Notes: generated from the letters alone by a model not told the origin. Numbered from the stretch's first letter, positions 1 through 10,736 are shown. The stretch is 64,000 bases of DNA from Pseudorasbora parva (GCF_024679245.1 NC_090182.1:34123047-34187046); one strand, 5' to 3'. A program made the numbers and translations.

Positions 1-1643
1 AGGATGAGGTTCGTAGGACACTCAAGCGTGTGGATGTTAGGAAACCTGCTGGTCCGGATGGCGTTTCAGGTCGTGTCCTGCTGTCCTGTGCTGATCAGCT
101 CGCCGGACTCCTCACATCCATCTTCAATGAGTCCCTTGCTACATCTGTGGTCCCAACCTCATTCAAAAAATCCACCATCATCCCTGTCCTTAAGAACAGT
201 AACAACATCTGCTCCTCCATCCCTGACACCTTGGACCATCTTCAGTTCGCCTATCGTCCCAATAGATCGACTGAAGATGCCATCTCTCACGTCCTCCACT
301 CCTCTGTCACACACATCGACAGCAAGAATGGGAACTATGTAAGACTATTTATTGACTATAGTTCAGCCTTTAACACCATAGTTCCCATTAAGCTAACTAA
401 CAAACTCCTGGATCTCGGACTGAACTCTTCTCTCTGTCACTGGATTGAAGATTTCCTCACTGGCAGACCTCAGGTGGTGAGAGTAGGACAGTTCACCTCC
501 GTGAGTGTGGGAGCTCCACAGGGCTGTGTCCTCAGTCCCCTGCTCTACTCTCTCTACACGCATGACTGTTTGTCCACACACAGCTCCACCTCTGTCATCA
601 AGTTTGCGGATGATACTGTTGTCCTGGGCCTCATTTCCAACAACAATGAGACTGCATACTTGGACGAGGTGGAGCAACTGACATCATGGTGCCAAGACAA
701 CTGTCTCCTTCTGAATGTGAACAAGACCAAAGAACTGATTGTGGACTTCAGCAAGAGACAGCAACGGTCATATTCCCCTCTCATGATCAGCGGGACACCA
801 GTAGAGAGAGTGAGCAGCTTCAAATATCTGGGTGTGAACATCTCCGAGGACCTGACCTGGACTGCACATATCCAGTCTCAGGTGAAAAAGGCCAGGCAAA
901 GACTGTACCACCTGCGCCAGCTGAGGAAATTCCGGGTCTCACCAGCTATCCTGAAAACTTTCTATTCAGGGGCGATAGAGAGTTTACTGACTCAGTGCAT
1001 CACAGCGTGGTATGGTAACAGCACCAGTCACAACTGCAAAGCCCTGCAAAGAGTGGTGCGCTTGTCCGAGCGCATCTCAGGGTCAGCTCTCCCGTCTCTG
1101 GAGGACATCTACATCAAACGATGCAGAGGTAGAGCTACAAAAATCATCAAGGACATTAATCACCCGGCCAACCCACACTTCACCCGGCTGCCTTCTGGTA
1201 AGCGCTTGACTTCAGACTCCTGAATCAGACTCCTGAACGCTGTCACTTAACAACATGTGACTTCACCTCACTTCAGTACTAACAAACTCACATACTGATA
1301 TTGCACTGCACTTTATTCTTGTGTTCCATGTAACTACTCATTATAATGCTGTTTGCACATTACACTCCTGCACTTCTGTTATCCACGTATTTATTTTTAG
1401 TCTCCAGTTTACTTTATCTCACTTATTTTATTCCACATCTCTTATTTCTTTTACTTGATTTATTCATAATTCTACATATGTATATATATAGCATCTTTAT
1501 CCTATTCCAATTTTATAATTTATTGTGCTTTTTTTGTTAATTGTTATTTGCTGTCCATGGAGCGGACCTGTTTACATTTCACAGCCGGTTGTATTCTGTA
1601 TAACTGTGTATGTGACAAATAAAACTCTTGAACTTGAACTTGA
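1..1643 (+). mobile_element. Non-LTR retrotransposon (jockey/CR1/L2 group), 3' part, cut by window start
   Basis: This holds the reverse transcriptase end of a LINE plus its 3' UTR. The UTR finishes with an AATAAA-like signal and a short tandem tail (ACTTGA units near 1627-1643), as expected of LINEs that prime on 3' terminal repeats. The sequence resumes immediately afterwards with the L1-like LINE, so this element was inserted in that one. The 5' end lies outside the window. Clade placement is uncertain; L2/Rex-like is my best guess. Confidence 0.85.
3..1223 (+). pseudogene. LINE reverse transcriptase (ORF2 C-terminal part), internally deleted
   Basis: The reading frame is already open at the window edge; the first ATG at 30 is internal. 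Visible RT motifs are AGPDGV near the start, LFIDYSSAFNT, GAPQGCVLSPLLYSLYTHD and the catalytic KFADDTVVLG box. The thumb/C-terminal region follows, with SFKYLGV and ITAWYGN. Relatives have a stretch containing an NDYRPVAL-type motif between the PVLKN segment and DHLQFAYRPN. Here that stretch is missing without loss of frame, a deletion of a few tens of residues. The C-terminus also ends early, after LPSGKR. It is expected to be inactive. It encodes the polymerase used for target-primed reverse transcription. Confidence 0.85.
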
Positions 1644-2570
1644 GAGAGTTTATTTTGAATGTGTTCAACAAGTGTGCAAAAAATGGGGAACTTACAGAAT
1701 CTATGAAATAGAGAGTAATTACACTAATTCCAAAACCCAATAAAGACATCTTACACAACTGGTGCCCTCACACTCCTTAACTCAGATTACAAATTACTAG
1801 CATCTCTATTTGCCAATAGATTAAAACCTTGTTTGGAAGAAATCATATCAGTCTGGATTTATGAAGAGAATAAGTATTTCAAACAATATTAGATTGGCGT
1901 TGGACATTTTAGATTACTCTGTTTTTAGATTTTTGTAAGGCTTTCGATACAGTTGAGCACAATTTCATTTATCAGGCCCTTAATCATTTTGGTTTTGGCC
2001 CAACCTTTAAGAATGTGATGCACACATTCTATAATAATATTTCAAGTAGTGTTTCTTTATTTGGTGGTACGTCTTCTTGTTTTGTTATCCAAAGAGGCAT
2101 TAGACAGGGATGCCCTAGTTCCCCGTTTTTAATTTTATTAGCAGCTGAAACATTAAATCTTTACACTCTGCATTGCTCTCAAGTTAGGGGTATTGATATA
2201 GGAGATTTCACTTTAACTATAAGTCAACTTGTTGATGACACCTGCTTATTTTTGGGGGAAAAAAAGATCATGTCCCTGTGATTCTGGAGGCTCAAATTAT
2301 TCACTGATGCCTCAGGTCTCTGTGATTCTCTCTGTGAATCAATATAAGAGTGAGATTATGGCTGTACACCAACTAGAAGACTCATAGACTTGTATATCCT
2401 GCATTATCTCTTTATGTAGATTCTAAAATGTGTGCAGCAGTTGATACAATTTTATTTCAATTCATCTGGAGAGGCAAGACGGAATATGTTAAAAGAAAAC
2501 TATAATCAGAAGTCTATCAGAAGGAGGACTAAATGCTTTAGATTTTGATACTATCAATAATATATTTAAA
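1644..2570 (+). pseudogene. L1-like LINE RT, piece 1 of 4
   Basis: Translation in shifting frames gives recognisable L1/Tx1-type RT segments. These are GELTESMK followed by an ITLIPKPNKD-like motif at about 1690-1745, then YKLLASLFANRL, GIRQGCPSSPFL at about 2093-2130, and a degraded catalytic box QLVDDTCLFL at about 2225-2255. Stops and frameshifts are frequent, so it is dead. The frame is cut at 2570 and resumes at 4731, where the next codons continue the protein. Confidence 0.75.
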
Positions 2571-4730
2571 AATATAGCTGCAAGCAGCAATTCCAGGTCC
2601 AAGCACAAAGAAGAAAATGAGACATGCCAGCATGGCTGGGAGTGACCAGCTGCAAAAATGAACCATTAAAGACCTATTGACGTAAGCTGAGGCAAAAAAG
2701 ATATACAATTATACATAAAGTAAAAAAAACAAAAAAACAATTTAATAATGTATCACTTTACCAATAGGTGGCGCTGTGACCAAATGAATGTGGTGTGGTC
2801 AGGGTGAGGTGACAATGACACATGCACAGTTTGCTGTCAATATGTCAAAACATTGCAGAGATACAACCTTAAGAGTCATTTTGGCATCATGCCTCAGTTT
2901 CTTTGCTGTGTTAAACAAAAACTATTTAATTTATTGATGTGAAATCGATAACTTTGTGTCGGGATGGTCTGAAGATGATACGATTCAATTTTGGTGAAAA
3001 TCGGACAAACGGCCTAGGAGGAGTTTGAAAAAGTACGTTTTTAACAAATAAGCTGGAGGAGAGATGTTTTACCAAATATGGCAAAATTGATATATTTATT
3101 CAAGTCAATTAAAAGCTCTGCTAAAAAGGTGGGATTTAAGACCACGCTTAAAAGCATCTATAGTCTGTGGAGTCCGCAGGTGATCAGGGAGAGCATTCCA
3201 TAGACTGGGGGCTGCAGAGCAGAAGGCCCGATCTCCCATAGTACGGAGATTGGTCGAGGGAGTTTTAAGATGAAACAGAGAAACAGAGCGGAGGTTACGA
3301 GTGGCTGTTTGTGTGGTGAGGAGTTCCTTGAGATAGGAGGGAGCATCACCATGGATGCACTGGTGCGTAAGGAGAGAGATCTTGTACTCGGTCCTGAACA
3401 ACACAGGAAGCCAGTGGAGTGATTTGAGAATGGGGGTGATATGGTCGTATTTGTGCACCCTCGTTGAGGATCCTAGCAGCACTGTTCTGAATACACTGCA
3501 GCCTCTGGAGATTTTTGCTAGGGATGCCGATAAGGAGCTCATTGCAGTAAACCAGCCTGGAGGAGAAAAAAGGCGTGGACAAGCTTCTCCGCATCTGCCA
3601 GTGTTAGAATGGGACGAAGTTTGGCAATGTTTCTGAGGTGGAAGAAGGAGGTCTTACACAGGTGATTGATGTGAGCTTCAAAAGTAAGCTGCGATTCCAT
3701 TCTGATATCTATGTTCTCAGCAGTAGCCAGGGAATGTATTATGACCAGTTTCATTATAATAGGCTAATTTATTCAAAATGTATTAGCCTTTTTGTAAATT
3801 TTGTTATACATTTTGACCACAAGGTGGCACTGCCCCAAAACTTTTTGACCACCTTCATGGCATAGTGCAGAAGACACATAACAAGTTTCTTAACGATATG
3901 CTAATGCATTCGTAAAATACAGCATTTTTAGACAAAATTCAAAATGGCTGACACCCAAAATAGGTGATATGGGATAATTGGATATTTGTCGACTCGGCAT
4001 GATGTCCCGAATCTAACAAGACCACTTGTATGATTTTTGGACAAACCCATCAGAAGTTATAAGCCAAAATAGCCATTTTTTGTATCTCCGGACCAGTAGG
4101 TGGCACTGCACCGAAATGCTGCGGGTCACTTCTGGTCATGCTCATGATGACATGTACCAAGTTTGGTTTGAATATGATAAAGTATTGCAGAGATACAGCC
4201 TTAAGAGTATTTTTGCAACTGCTACGTAAAATTTGTTTGCGCATTTATCAAAAAAGATTCGACGAATCAACTTGAATTTAATAACTTTTTGTTGGCATGG
4301 TGTGAGGACGATCTGGTTCATTTTTTTTGAAAATCAGAGCAACGGCCTAGGAGGAGTTCGAAAAAGTAGAATTTTTGGAAAATTCAAAATGGCGGGAAAA
4401 TTTTCATGACGGAAAATGACGTCATGGAATTCCTTGAGCCAAGGAATCAAGGGAAAAATAATTTTGTTTCTAGCCCTTATGGTTTAAAAGTTATTAGCAT
4501 AAACATAAGTGCAAATTTGTACAAGTGGTGGCGGTAGAGGGATTGAGTTAGAGAATGGAATTTGCTATAGTGACAGTTGGGACTTTCCTCTATCTGTGTG
4601 CCAAATTTCACAACTTTTTACCATACGGTTCTATGGGCTGCCATAGACTCAAGAGCAGAAGAAGAAGAAGAAGAATAGGAACGGCAACGATTTCAATAGG
4701 TGCCTACGCACCTTCGGTGCTTGGCCCCTA
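2571..4730. mobile_element. Non-autonomous repeat element with imperfect inverted ends
   Basis: The ends read GGTCCAAGCAC near 2597 and, inverted, GTGCTTGGCCCC near 4717. Removing it restores the L1-like LINE reading frame across 2570/4731. No transposase is seen. The inside repeats itself: a block with a 'GGTGGCGCTGTGACC'-like line, an 'AGATACAACCTTAAGAGT' line and a 'CGGCCTAGGAGGAGTT' line occurs at about 2765-3030 and again, diverged, at about 4095-4360. A third partial start lies at 3822. It also carries an antisense L2 fragment (3090-3757). The superfamily is not clear to me. Confidence 0.55.
3090..3757 (-). pseudogene. L2-type LINE 3' fragment, antisense
   Basis: Read on the minus strand, two overlapping frames give the L2 RT C-terminal region. 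An AFFHLRNIAKLRP-like motif comes first (3539-3754 frame), then a segment like SRLVYCNELL, then HITPILKSLHWLPV, DRAFCSAAPSLWNALP and a terminal FKRGLKSHLF. The frame is broken between the pieces and the catalytic YADD region is absent, so this is a 5'-truncated, decayed copy. It lies inside the 2571-4730 element. Confidence 0.75.
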
Positions 4731-5251
4731 ATTAACTGGATCAAGCAATGTCTTTGTGATAACTTTCCATGGTTCTTTATTCCCAATTCAATTTTCAAAG
4801 AATGTGGTGGTCTTAATTTTCTACTTACCTGTGATTTTAAATGCACTAAACTCCCAATCAAATTGTCCAATTTTCATAAACAAGCTATGAATGCATGGAA
4901 ATTAGTCTACAAACATAATTTTTCTCCCCATTCCTGTGTAATCTGGAATAACCAATATATATTATTCAAAAACAAAACAATTTACTGGAACGATTGGTTT
5001 AACAAAAGGCTTAATTTTTGTTACAGATTTAATAAATCAGTCTTAATATAAATCAGTCTTGATTTAATAAATCAGATTTATATAATTATAATGACTTGGT
5101 TAATTTTGGGACAAATATATCTTTTAAGGAATATTTAAAACTCATTCAGTGTGTCTCACAAAAAATACTTTATCTTATAATAAGCGAAAAGATGTATAAT
5201 CCTGTAATCGGTTCTCTTCCTGCTCTGACTGTTGAGGGCCTTTCCATCAGG
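4731..5251 (+). pseudogene. L1-like LINE ORF2, piece 2 of 4
   Basis: Coding resumes here directly from piece 1. It gives an INWIKQC start, then KECGGLNFL, KLPIKLSNFHKQ, YKHNFSPHSCVIWNN and NKTIYWNDWF, all characteristic of the region after RT in fish L1-like ORF2. Frames are broken by stops after about 5050. The piece ends at the target duplication CCATCAGG (5244-5251) of the next insertion. Confidence 0.7.
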
Positions 5252-5714
5252 CAGAGATGGGCATAAATACATGGAAATGTATTTAAAATACAAATACAAA
5301 ATACTGTGTGGAAAAATGTATTTAAATACAAATACAGTATTTTGAAAATACACCAAATACATGTGAAATTGGCAATTCAGTGAAGGTATCCATATTAGGC
5401 TGTAATCTATCTGGGCCTATTCTGAATGCCAAAAAGCATTTAGATGTGTGCAACTGCTTAGAAACTTTCGTTTTCAATTTGAATTTGAATTTCCTTTAGC
5501 GGCAGTTATAATAACACAAATTACGTCAATAACTCATTCGCCCTCACTTCTTTTTCCACTCCAACATTCCAATTATTCCTGCCCACTAAAAGCTGCACAG
5601 ATATATGTGCTTACCCCGATAGGCCTATCTATGTAAATGATTTAGAAAAAGTTCCATCGATTCACATTTTATATTATTGCTACGAATCTACGATATGTAT
5701 TGTCATATGATGCA

Positions 5715-6214
5715 CCCTAGCGACAGCAAATCTAATCTGCCACGAGTGCCGCCTAGAAACTCTCAATACACTTCTGAGCTGTAAAAACCAAACTCTGGTC
5801 GGGCCAATCACATCCTGTATAGAGTCAGTGGGCGGGGCTTAACATAATGACGGCAGAGTTGCGTTTGCGTGCTTCTAGTAAACACAGACGCTGGCGAACG
5901 GCGGTCTTTCGAATCAGCTTTGGCCGTGACTCTGGAAGACTTGAGTTAAGCTTTTCTCTGAGAAAATAACAAAGAATGGCACTGAAGTCATTCTTAAAAA
6001 GGGAAGATGTGTTCTGAGTTTTGCCGACCGGATACGGTGAATGTTTAATCTATCAATGAGCTCCGCTTCACGTTGCTCTGGATGGTTGTAGCGCTATCCT
6101 ATCGCGTGCAGAGGGAGTTTGAAAGACAACCGTTTATCCGCCCCTCGGATTGAGCCGTCAATGGTGAGTTTCCAGACCAAACATCTTGATGTGGGTCTGG
6201 CTTGTCAGGCTAGG
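5715..6214 (+). mobile_element. TAGCC-type TIR element, copy 1 (nested)
   Basis: This matches the copies at 16209-16725 and 33996-36272 over nearly its full length. Shared landmarks are CACCCTAGCG...CAGCAAAT, GGGCGGGGC, GCTTCTAGTAAACACA, AAGCTTTTCTCTGAGAAAA, CTATCGCGTGCAGAGGG and GGTCTGGCTTGTCAGGCTAG at the right end. The left terminus is degraded here. There is no coding capacity. Confidence 0.7.
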
Positions 6215-6790
6215 GTTGTACAGCTGCGGCTCACCTGAATGAATGTTGGGGGGAGGGGCGTGTCTGGTCTGAACCAAGCGGCAACCTCCTGCGATCTCTC
6301 TTGAAGCCAATACGGAAGTAATGTAAACTGCAATTCCTCAACTGGCAACTAGGGACAGGCTCCAGAAGGGAGCAGAATCTCATTGAGCCCCATGTTAAAA
6401 TTCTCAACTTTATAGCAGAAGAAAACATGTTTACAGCCTGGTACAAATTGTGGTTTTGGCTTATAAGACTAATTTTGATCTTCATGACAACTCTGAGGGG
6501 GGTGAATTTTTTTATAACTCATTCGTTTACGTTATATAAAGCCTTAAGGTTCTGCATAATTAAGGGCGTGGTTACAAGTGGATAGCCGTCTATAGTTATT
6601 GCGTCACCTCAGCTCCGCGCACATCCCGCCTTTTTGCCCATTTTCTGTTATCCGGGAGTGACACGCGTTGACTCGCTCACAAGATGGCAACGCCCAGCTT
6701 GCCCATACTTTAAGCTTCAGAACGGCTTATCAGAATCCTATGGGTGACGTCACGGACACTACGTCCATATTTTTTTACAGTCTATGGTCT
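6215..6790. repeat. Interspersed repeat ending in ACGTCCATATTTTTTTACAGTC-type sequence
   Basis: Between the TAGCC element and the right hAT arm lies a ~575-bp non-coding block. It ends with GTGACGTCACGGACACTACG followed by a T-rich run and a TCTATGG segment, a tail I recognise as recurrent in cyprinid DNA. No open frame is convincing. The family name is uncertain. Confidence 0.4.
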
Positions 6791-7008
6791 GAACAAGTAG
6801 ATGCATGAAAACAGCTCCTGATAAAGAGGTTGCCTGGCTCAAAATATTTTGAGTATTTTGAAAATACAAAAATACTCATCTTAAATGTATTTAAATACAA
6901 ATTACATTCGATTTTTTCCAAAGGCTTTAAAATACAAAATACAAAATAGTATTTTGTATTTCAAATACGTATTTTAAATACATGTATTTGAAATACTGCC
7001 CATCCCTG

Positions 7009-7444
7009 CCATCAGGGATAAAAATGTAATAATATGTTTATCAGGAAAATATTAATCAAAGCAAAAAGTGTTTCACCCAAGGCAATGGTGAGATGGAAAC
7101 AGGATTATCACTCCCTTGTTTTTCAGAATCTGTGGTTAGATATGAATACATTTGTAATTCCTAACAAAGTCAAAGAAACCCACTTTAAAATAATAAATAG
7201 ATATTATCCATGTAACAACTTTATTAGTAAATTTAAAGAAGGGTTTTCGTGTTTATAGTTTTTGTAAAGAAGAGAGTGAAACAATTGTTTACTTATTTTT
7301 CAATTGTAATTACACCAATTTTGGTTTTAAGGTTCAAATTTTTTTTTGTGACTTATTTTACAAGTTTGTCACTATAACTGATGTAATGGTCTTGTTTATG
7401 GATTGTGATGCTGGTTTATTGGAAATGGATAATATAATTAAACT
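7009..7444 (+). pseudogene. L1-like LINE ORF2, piece 3 of 4
   Basis: After the hAT right flank the L1-like frame resumes, with IMFIRKILIKAKSVSPKAM, WKQDYHSL and KVKETHFKIINRYYPCN (7034-7258), then decays. It ends in the target duplication ATTAAACT (7437-7444) of the 25-kb hAT-like insertion. A second copy of its last part, 7281-7444, is present at 29232-29395. Confidence 0.7.
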
Positions 7445-7608
7445 CAGGGGCGTGGCCATCTTTTCAGAAGTGAGGGGGACAGATACGTCGTAATAGCATT
7501 TTTTTTTTTTTTTGGACCAATATAATGTATCGCATGCATCTCTTGCTTTTAATTGGGCAAGATATCAAATACACTGCTGAACAATAACCACTAATTAATA
7601 TCTATAAT

Positions 7609-8035
7609 TGTCACAATTCACCAGTGTGAGTGCCCGTGATCACCACCAGAGGGCACTCCACCCCGGACTGTCACTCCATCACAAACTACATTACCCATAA
7701 TCCTTGGACTCATTAGCACTTACTGTTTACACCTGTGTCTCATCACCTCATTACCTCTGCCTATATATGCCTGGTTTTCTCTGTCATTCATTGCGAAGTC
7801 TTGTTTAGTGTCACAACTGCAGTGTTTCTCTGGTTTCATGTATCCTGGTCTTTGATTTCTTGCCTTCTCCGTGGATTACCCTTTTGCCTGTTCCTTCTGT
7901 TTTGTTTGCCTTTTCGAACTGCTTACCTGTGTATGACCTTTTGCCTGTTTTATAGACTACGACTTTGGATTACCCTTTAATAAATACTGTGTGTGGATCT
8001 CCAACCAACCTTCTGTCTTAGAGCGGTTCGTAACA
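7609..8035 (+). repeat. 5' LTR of the gag-only retrotransposon
   Basis: This is a 427-bp LTR starting TGTCACAATT and ending CGGTTCGTAACA. A CTATATATGCC TATA-like box lies at about 7761 and an AATAAA signal near 7979, in the order expected for promoter then polyadenylation. The 3' partner is split between 9750-9829 and 28931-28957. Confidence 0.8.
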
Positions 8036-8047
8036 GAAGACTTCGCC

Positions 8048-9739
8048 ATGCACAGATCCAGCAGCCAAGTGAACGTCCGTCCACAAAGAAGTCCAGCCGC
8101 ACAAATAATGTGTCTCCGTCAGGGAGACAGATCGATAGAGGACTATGTGCAAGACTTTATTGAACTGGCACATCTCTCCACCATGGACACGGTATGTCTC
8201 AAGATATTTTTTCGGGGGGGATTATCTGAACCACTCAGTTCAGTTATGCCACTGCACGATCCTTCTTGGACTTTTGAAATTTATATTGACTTGGCACTGC
8301 AACTGAGTGGTTCCGCATTCACAGTGGGTGTCATGGAGGAGGACCAAGACATTCCCACTACATCTGCCATGCATGTGTCCTGTGACAAGATGGCCGCCGA
8401 GCCTGTGTCCTGTGACAAAATGGCCGCCGAGCCGGTGTCCTCGGACAAGATGGCTCCAGAGCCTGGTGTCGTCTCTGCGGACCTTCCAGAGCCTGGTGTC
8501 GTCTCAGCGGACCTTCCAGAGCCTGGTGTCATCTCAGCGGACCTTCCAGAGCCTGTTGTCGTCTCAGCGGACCTTCCAGAGCCTGTTGTCGTCTCAGCGG
8601 ACCTTCCAGAGCCTGGTGTCGTCTCAGCGGACCTTCCAGAGCCTGTTGTCATCTCAGCGGACCTTCCAGAGCCTGTTGTCGTCTCAGCGGACCTTCCAGA
8701 GCCTGGTGTCGTCTCAGCGGACCTTCCAGAGCCTGGTGTCGTCTCAGCGGACCTTCCAGAGCCTGGTGTCGTCTCAGCGGACCTTCCAGAGCCTGGTGTC
8801 GTCTCAGCGGACCTTCCAGAGCCTGGTGTCGTCTCAGCGGACCTTCCAGAGCCTGGTGTCGTCTCAGCGGACCTTCCAGAGCCTGGTGTCGTCTCAGCGG
8901 ACCTTCCAGAGCCTGGTGTCGTCTCAGCGGACCTTCCAGAGCCTGGTGTCGTCTCAGCGGACCTTCCAGAGCCTGGTGTCGTCTCAGTGGACCTTCCAGA
9001 GCCTGGTGTCGTCTCAGTGGACCTTCCAGAGCCTGGTGTCGTCTCAGTGGACCTTCCAGAGCCTGGTGTCGTCTCAGCGGATCTTCCAGAACCTCAAGCC
9101 ACTGACCAAAGTCCAGAGAGGGCTCCGGCCCGTGCCCCGAGTCCAGAGAGGGCTCCGGCCCGTGCCCCGAGTCCAGAGAGGGCTCCGGCCAGTGCCCCGA
9201 GTCCAGAGAGGGCTCCGGCCCGTGCCCCGAGTCCAGAGAGGGCTCCGGCCCGTGCCCCGAGTCCAGAGAGGGCTCCGGCCCGTGCCCCGAGTCCAGAGAG
9301 GGCTCCGGCCCGTGCCCCGAGTCCAGAGAGGGCTCCGGCCCGTGCCCCGAGTCCAGAGAGGGCTCCGGCCCGTGCCCCGAGTCCAGAGAGGGCTCCGGCC
9401 CCTGCCCTGAGGCCACCTGCGCCACCCTGGTCATCTGCCCGGTCGCCTGCGCCACCCTGGTCATCTGCCAGGTCGCCTGCGCCACCCTGGTCATCTGCCA
9501 GGTCGCCTGCGCCACCCTGGTCATCTGCCAGGTCGCCTGCGCCACCCTGGTCATCTGCCAGGTCGCCTGCGCCACCCTGGTCATCTGCCCGGCCAGCTCC
9601 AACCTGGCCTCCTGCTCTGCCTGAATCTCCAGGCCCTCTTCCACTACATGGGCCTGGCCCTCCATCCCGCCCCCGGGTCCGCCTCCGGTCCACCTCCCTC
9701 CTGGACAATTTTAGGAGCGTCTGGAAGCCGCTCCTTTGA
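8048..9739 (+). CDS. Gag-like protein with three decapeptide-repeat arrays
   Basis: I prefer the ATG at 8048, twelve bases inside the LTR edge, over the upstream in-frame ATG at 7991 that lies within the LTR. The protein is about 563 residues. The first ~100 residues look like a retrotransposon gag fragment (QGDRSIEDYVQDFIELAHL, then a segment ending LSGSAFTVGV). Three consecutive repeats follow: PEPGVVSADL (21 units), SPERAPARAP (10 units) and PPWSSARSPA (6 units), all with a 30-bp DNA period. The C-terminus is proline rich and ends without a zinc knuckle. The frame is intact despite the repeats. Because 30 is divisible by 3, all other frames also stay open, so long overlapping frames on both strands here are shadows. 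Confidence 0.65.
   Translation: MHRSSSQVNVRPQRSPAAQIMCLRQGDRSIEDYVQDFIELAHLSTMDTVCLKIFFRGGLSEPLSSVMPLHDPSWTFEIYIDLALQLSGSAFTVGVMEEDQDIPTTSAMHVSCDKMAAEPVSCDKMAAEPVSSDKMAPEPGVVSADLPEPGVVSADLPEPGVISADLPEPVVVSADLPEPVVVSADLPEPGVVSADLPEPVVISADLPEPVVVSADLPEPGVVSADLPEPGVVSADLPEPGVVSADLPEPGVVSADLPEPGVVSADLPEPGVVSADLPEPGVVSADLPEPGVVSADLPEPGVVSADLPEPGVVSVDLPEPGVVSVDLPEPGVVSVDLPEPGVVSADLPEPQATDQSPERAPARAPSPERAPARAPSPERAPASAPSPERAPARAPSPERAPARAPSPERAPARAPSPERAPARAPSPERAPARAPSPERAPARAPSPERAPAPALRPPAPPWSSARSPAPPWSSARSPAPPWSSARSPAPPWSSARSPAPPWSSARSPAPPWSSARPAPTWPPALPESPGPLPLHGPGPPSRPRVRLRSTSLLDNFRSVWKPLL
8461..9090 (+). repeat. 30-bp minisatellite A, 21 units
   Basis: Each 30-bp unit begins GCCTGGTGTCGTCTCAGCGG. 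There are twenty-one units with no spacing changes. Variants are few (GTTGTC for GGTGTC, GTGG for GCGG) and cluster in adjacent units, as expected of expansion by unequal exchange. Confidence 0.95.
9111..9410 (+). repeat. 30-bp minisatellite B, 10 units
   Basis: Ten 30-bp units begin GTCCAGAGAGGGCTCCGGCC. They are nearly identical and encode the SPERAPARAP repeat. The array is directly downstream of array A and in frame with it. Confidence 0.95.
9421..9600 (+). repeat. 30-bp minisatellite C, 6 units
   Basis: Six 30-bp units begin GCCACCCTGGTCATCTGCC and encode PPWSSARSPA. The unit sequence is unrelated to arrays A and B, but the period and reading phase are the same. Confidence 0.95.
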
Positions 9740-10064
9740 GGGGGGGCTATGTCACAATTCACCAGTGTGAGTGCCCGTGATCACCACCAGAGGGCACTCC
9801 ACCCCGGACTGTCACTCCATCACAAACTAGCTTCAAAACACTCCATGCTTCAGACAGTAACAAAAAGTATGCTTGTTGTGTGAGGAATGGTTTCTTTTGT
9901 TACAGAGTGTTTAAGGTTGTGCTCATGCTCCCAGAATGCTGTAGGGTTGTAATCTGTAGGGTTTAATATTTGACGGTTAGTTGACAGTTAGGCACAATGA
10001 GAGTCAACTCATCAACCTATGTTAGGTAAGCTTTATTTCTGTAAAGCCAAAGATAACAGTTAAT

Positions 10065-10718
10065 ATGGCAACCAGCAAGGAAGCAAATGACAGTCCAGAG
10101 CCAAAAATGGAGTGTATCATCCACTGCTCTAATGATAAAGATAAGTTGGTTTCACTACAAGGAGTTGACTCCTGGAAAACTCTTCTCAGGGCAGCTCAGA
10201 TACAGAACCACACACCAATTTTAGAAATGGAAGAAGACCTTCCTGAGGGAAAGATTCCAATACTTTATTACCACAGAAAGTGTCGCAGTATCTTCACTAT
10301 GAAGAAACTTCTTGATGGCATTCTTGAAAAAGAGAAACAAAGTGCTAGTGGCTCTAATGAAAAGAAAGAATCTAAAAGAGAAGCTAGACATGTCTCAGCA
10401 ACATGTAGGACTTACAGCGAGGAGTGCATATTTTGTCAAAAAACTGACAAATATGTAAAAGGCCAAAATAAAAGGGAAAAAGTGGTACAGTGTAGAGAAC
10501 TTCGCGCTGATGAAAAGATACGAAGTGTAGCGACACAAAAAATGGACAGTAGAATACTGGCTATTGTAAGTAGAGACCTTGTAGCAGCAGAGGGACACTA
10601 CCACAGATCTTGTTACAGATTGTACACAAAAGAAGACATCCCTAAAAATGTGTCAGCCTGTGATGAATGTGATGTTGAAGCCCAGTATGATGCTGCTGTA
10701 CAATCATCATTTGATTAA
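10065..10718 (+). CDS. N-terminal part of a broken transposon-like gene (zinc-binding-type Cys/His pairs)
   Basis: The 217-codon frame starts MATSKEANDS. Cys/His pairs resemble structural zinc sites: CIIHCSNDKDKLV near residues 18-30, YHRKCRS near 70, then ECIFCQKTDK near 123 and HYHRSCYRLY near 180. I recognise this as the N-terminal part of a family common in fish and invertebrate genomes that ends in a TSO1-like CXC domain. I cannot name the family. The frame ends at a TAA (10716-10718), and coding in the same frame resumes at once, so the stop is either a nonsense change or part of a short lost intron. TTTGATTAACTATTTCAG just there resembles a branch point plus 3' splice site. Confidence 0.5.
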   Translation: MATSKEANDSPEPKMECIIHCSNDKDKLVSLQGVDSWKTLLRAAQIQNHTPILEMEEDLPEGKIPILYYHRKCRSIFTMKKLLDGILEKEKQSASGSNEKKESKREARHVSATCRTYSEECIFCQKTDKYVKGQNKREKVVQCRELRADEKIRSVATQKMDSRILAIVSRDLVAAEGHYHRSCYRLYTKEDIPKNVSACDECDVEAQYDAAVQSSFD

Positions 10719-10736
10719 CTATTTCAGTTCATCAGG

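Larger units (their letters stand above)
5252..7008. mobile_element. hAT-type non-autonomous element with 8-bp target duplication
   Basis: The termini are CAGAGATGGGCA at 5252 and the inverted CAGGGATGGGCA ending at 7008. The flanks are identical 8-bp duplications CCATCAGG (5244-5251 and 7009-7016). An 8-bp duplication with CAG-type ends is the hAT signature. Sub-terminal regions are rich in AAATACAAAATAC-like repeats in both orientations. No transposase frame is present. Two further repeats are nested within (about 5715-6214 and 6215-6790). Confidence 0.85.
7609..9829 (+). mobile_element. Gag-only LTR retrotransposon (non-autonomous), 3' LTR broken
   Basis: The 5' LTR (7609-8035) is followed by one long frame, a purine-rich tract (TTTGAGGGGGGG near 9735-9746) and the first ~80 bp of a 3' LTR (9750-9829) matching 7609-7688. 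The final 27 bp of the 3' LTR survive at 28931-28957. ATAAT flanks both outer ends (7604-7608 and 28958-28962), the expected 5-bp duplication. No protease, RT or integrase is present, so it must have moved using enzymes from elsewhere. Confidence 0.8.

Noticed and set aside
8281..9762. Long open frames on the minus strand and other plus frames across the minisatellites
   Set aside because: A 30-bp repeat without stops keeps every frame open. Only the frame starting at 8048 continues from gag-like sequence and follows an LTR.
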